From assembly GCA_016213345.1 (NCBI GenBank), contig JACRAO010000026.1, forward strand, positions 1 to 7,743: DNA of 7,743 bases. Reading direction: 5' to 3'. Below are positions 6,358 through 7,743 of the stretch, one piece after another. The notes under the pieces were generated by a model. It saw only the letters and a program-made list of their open reading frames with translations, did no database searches and was not told where the DNA came from. This DNA is from Bdellovibrio sp. Its GTDB lineage: Bacteria > Bdellovibrionota > UBA1018. A program made the translations under genes and the position numbers. Numbering within the stretch: the first letter of the stretch is position 1; every line of letters begins with the position of its first letter.

Positions 6358-7082
6358 TTTAGTTTTTCCTTAAAAAAATGTCCCATCTCAAATAAACCGG
6401 TTAGAGATGGCTTTAAGGCTCTCTTTTCAGCTAACCAAAGTGCTACCTCAAGTGCGCCACGTCCAAAAATAGCCCGATCTTTTGCATGATGAGAGAATAT
6501 TAACTGGTCATATAGTCCATAAAAACCTACTTCATGATCTCCTACTATTTCGCCTGCACGAACGCTGTGAGTCTGAATATTGCTAAATGCGTCAGACCCG
6601 GGTGACGAAACTATTTTTTGAATAGACACCGCCGTGCCACTTGGGGCATCTTTTTTATGTCTGTGATGCTTTTCAATAATGACTGGAGTGTATTTTAGTT
6701 TTTTTAAAATAGGTTGTGCAAATTTTAAAATTTCTAAAAAGACCATCACTCCTAAAGAAAAATTAGAGGATATAAATACGATAGTTTTTTTTGATAAACT
6801 TTCCAGTTCTTTTAGATCGGCAATTTTCCAGCCTGTGCTACCCACTACAAGTGTTGGTAGCTTTTGAGACTGAAGACTTAGGCATTTTCTGATGAGTTCT
6901 AGTGTTGCTGTGGGAGACGAAAAATCAATAATGACATCTGAAGTTAACAAAGGTTCAAGTGGATCGCCTAAATCAGCTTGAGCAAATAAACTAATATTAG
7001 AGCCGTCGTCTTTTAAGAGCCTCTGTACCGTGTTGCCCATTTTTCCATTAGCACCAAGAAGTCCTAGCTTTATATTTGGCAT
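6354..7082 (-). CDS. dapB: 4-hydroxy-tetrahydrodipicolinate reductase
   Basis: A 242-residue cytoplasmic DapB, which uses NAD(P)H to reduce the dapA product to tetrahydrodipicolinate, the substrate of the next gene's enzyme. Motifs: nucleotide-binding GANGKMG (10-16), DFSSP (53-57), GSTG (81-84, usually GTTG), SSNFSLGV (105-112), the signature EKHHRHKKDAPSGTA (137-151) with His139 and Lys143 matching the catalytic pair of the E. coli enzyme (His159, Lys163), and SVRAGEIVGDHEV (173-185). ATG 7082 is chosen because the Rossmann strand KLGLLG then begins at residue 5, as usual in the family. A TTG at 7109 in the same frame would add nine unconserved residues. Neither start has a Shine-Dalgarno, and a promoter-like pair would place the transcript start almost at the ATG. 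It is the first gene of the five-gene unit; dapA is not adjacent. Confidence 0.94.
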   Translation of the reverse strand: MPNIKLGLLGANGKMGNTVQRLLKDDGSNISLFAQADLGDPLEPLLTSDVIIDFSSPTATLELIRKCLSLQSQKLPTLVVGSTGWKIADLKELESLSKKTIVFISSNFSLGVMVFLEILKFAQPILKKLKYTPVIIEKHHRHKKDAPSGTAVSIQKIVSSPGSDAFSNIQTHSVRAGEIVGDHEVGFYGLYDQLIFSHHAKDRAIFGRGALEVALWLAEKRALKPSLTGLFEMGHFFKEKLK

Positions 7083-7088
7083 AATGTT

Positions 7089-7117
7089 TTCATAACATGG
7101 TGTAGACAAAATTACAA
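7089..7117 (-). promoter_or_regulatory. Candidate promoter of the dapB-dapL-etfBA-etfD operon
   Basis: The minus strand has TTGTAA (7117-7112; 4/6 to TTGACA), a 17-base spacer, and TATGAA (7094-7089; 4/6 to TATAAT). Six bases separate the -10 from the dapB ATG at 7082, so the transcript would start at or very near the initiation codon. Each hexamer is only a moderate match; the optimal spacing and the absence of a Shine-Dalgarno make it worth recording. Confidence 0.4.
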
Positions 7118-7131
7118 AAATAGGATTTAAT
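7103..7131 (+). promoter_or_regulatory. Candidate promoter of the divergent exported-protein gene
   Basis: TAGACA (7103-7108; 5/6 to TTGACA), a 17-base spacer, and TTTAAT (7126-7131; 5/6 to TATAAT). The expected transcript start is about 7138, next to the ATG at 7139. It overlaps the oppositely facing dapB promoter candidate by 15 bases, so the two could compete for RNA polymerase. The AGGA at 7122-7125 is 13 bases from the ATG, too far to be a convincing ribosome binding site. Confidence 0.5.
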
Positions 7132-7138
7132 CTGCAAT

Positions 7139-7743
7139 ATGTGTAAAAATATCATTCTGGGTTTTGAAATAGTCTTTTTATCTGCTTTTAGTTATATCGC
7201 TTTTGCTGACTGGGAGGGAAGTTTCGAAGTTAATTATACCGGAAAACAATCTATTCCAAAAGTAGTTGGACAGATGCGAATGAAAAAAGACAAAATCCGG
7301 ATTGATTCTACAGCACCAGCCCAGGTATCAACACTTGTTAATCTTAAATTAAAAAAAGCGTGGACACTTTTACACGCTCAGAAAATGTTGATGGAAACAA
7401 ATGTTTCTAACGTCGAAGCCTATACCCAATTTTGTGAAACCAGTGAAATCGAAGCCTGTCTAAAAAAAAGAGGGTTCAAAAAATTAGGTTCTGAAAACAT
7501 CCAGGATCATAAATGTGATATTTATGAATCTGAGACTAAAACAGACGGGAAAACCCGTCATGTTAAGCTCTGGCACCCTACAGACCTAAACGAGGTGCCA
7601 GCTTTAAAATCCATCATTACTGATACAGATGGCAATAAGATAGAGACTGTATTTTCGAATATAAAAATAACTCCTCAAGCAGATAACTATTTTGCTGTAC
7701 CAAAAAATTATAAAAACATAGGCAGTCCACAGGATTTATTAAA
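7139..7743 (+). CDS. Exported DUF4412-like protein, C terminus cut by window end
   Basis: An open frame from ATG 7139 to the window edge (201 codons plus two bases, no stop), so the gene is partial at its 3' end. The first 23 residues look like a signal peptide: Lys3, a hydrophobic stretch (5-20, interrupted by Glu10), and an AFA cleavage site before DWEGSF (24-29). There is no lipobox. The mature part is beta-rich in appearance: EGSFEVNYTGK (26-36), QMRMKKDKIRID (45-56), LLHAQKMLMET (77-87), GSENIQDHKCDIYE (117-130) and VKLWHPTDLNEVPALKSII (142-160). The order of a G/M-rich strand, a K-I-R strand, a 'remembered' KM strand, then a G.E.I..HKC.IY motif resembles DUF4412 proteins of the LolA/LppX-like fold, which are periplasmic or outer-membrane-associated. 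The precise family is tentative and the function unknown. It is divergent from dapB with 56 bases between starts. Confidence 0.75.
   Translation, partial: MCKNIILGFEIVFLSAFSYIAFADWEGSFEVNYTGKQSIPKVVGQMRMKKDKIRIDSTAPAQVSTLVNLKLKKAWTLLHAQKMLMETNVSNVEAYTQFCETSEIEACLKKRGFKKLGSENIQDHKCDIYESETKTDGKTRHVKLWHPTDLNEVPALKSIITDTDGNKIETVFSNIKITPQADNYFAVPKNYKNIGSPQDLL

Noticed and set aside
7083..7109. TTG start for dapB adding nine residues
   Set aside because: The added residues are not part of the family N terminus, the TTG has no Shine-Dalgarno, and the candidate -10 element lies inside this stretch.
7083..7138. Lysine riboswitch in front of the dapB-dapL operon
   Set aside because: The L-box aptamer needs well over 150 bases and only 56 separate the divergent starts.

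Overview
This AT-rich bacterial window has no rRNA, tRNA, CRISPR array or insertion sequence. Gene content suggests a Gram-negative, respiring, diaminopimelate-making bacterium. A stand-alone 23S-IVS-type four-helix protein, a LysM+TPR exported protein, and an EtfBA/EtfD cluster in a low-GC genome would fit the Bdellovibrionota or a related deltaproteobacterial lineage. That placement is inference from protein style, not a database result.

Layout, left to right. (1) 1-480: a short plus-strand gene for a four-helix-bundle protein behind an A-rich leader. A period-6 repeat array overlaps its stop codon, and a second long reading frame is entered by a +1 shift. (2) 525-1268: a convergent minus-strand gene for an exported LysM/TPR protein, with three 16-bp tandem repeats and a perfect TATAAT just upstream. 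(3) 1398-7082: five tightly packed minus-strand genes read right to left: dapB, dapL, etfB, etfA, and an etfD-type membrane iron-sulfur quinone reductase. Junctions are a 4-base overlap, then gaps of 21, 2 and 8 bases, so they are very probably one transcript. (4) 7139 to the window end: a divergent plus-strand gene for an exported protein that runs off the edge.

Function. DapB reduces the dapA-derived intermediate to tetrahydrodipicolinate. DapL converts this in one transamination to LL-diaminopimelate, feeding lysine and peptidoglycan. EtfB/EtfA form a canonical, non-bifurcating-type electron transfer flavoprotein whose dehydrogenase-docking loop is intact. EtfD, with a haem-b-type membrane domain, two 4Fe-4S motifs and two CCG domains, would pass those electrons to the quinone pool. 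No acyl-CoA dehydrogenase and no dapA lie in the window.

The core genes belong to known families and I do not see an unmistakable new system. The less ordinary points are the repeat array and +1 frame at the end of the four-helix gene, the 16-bp promoter repeats, the physical linkage of diaminopimelate synthesis to an ETF-quinone module, and a 56-bp divergent intergenic region whose promoter-like elements would make both transcripts nearly leaderless.
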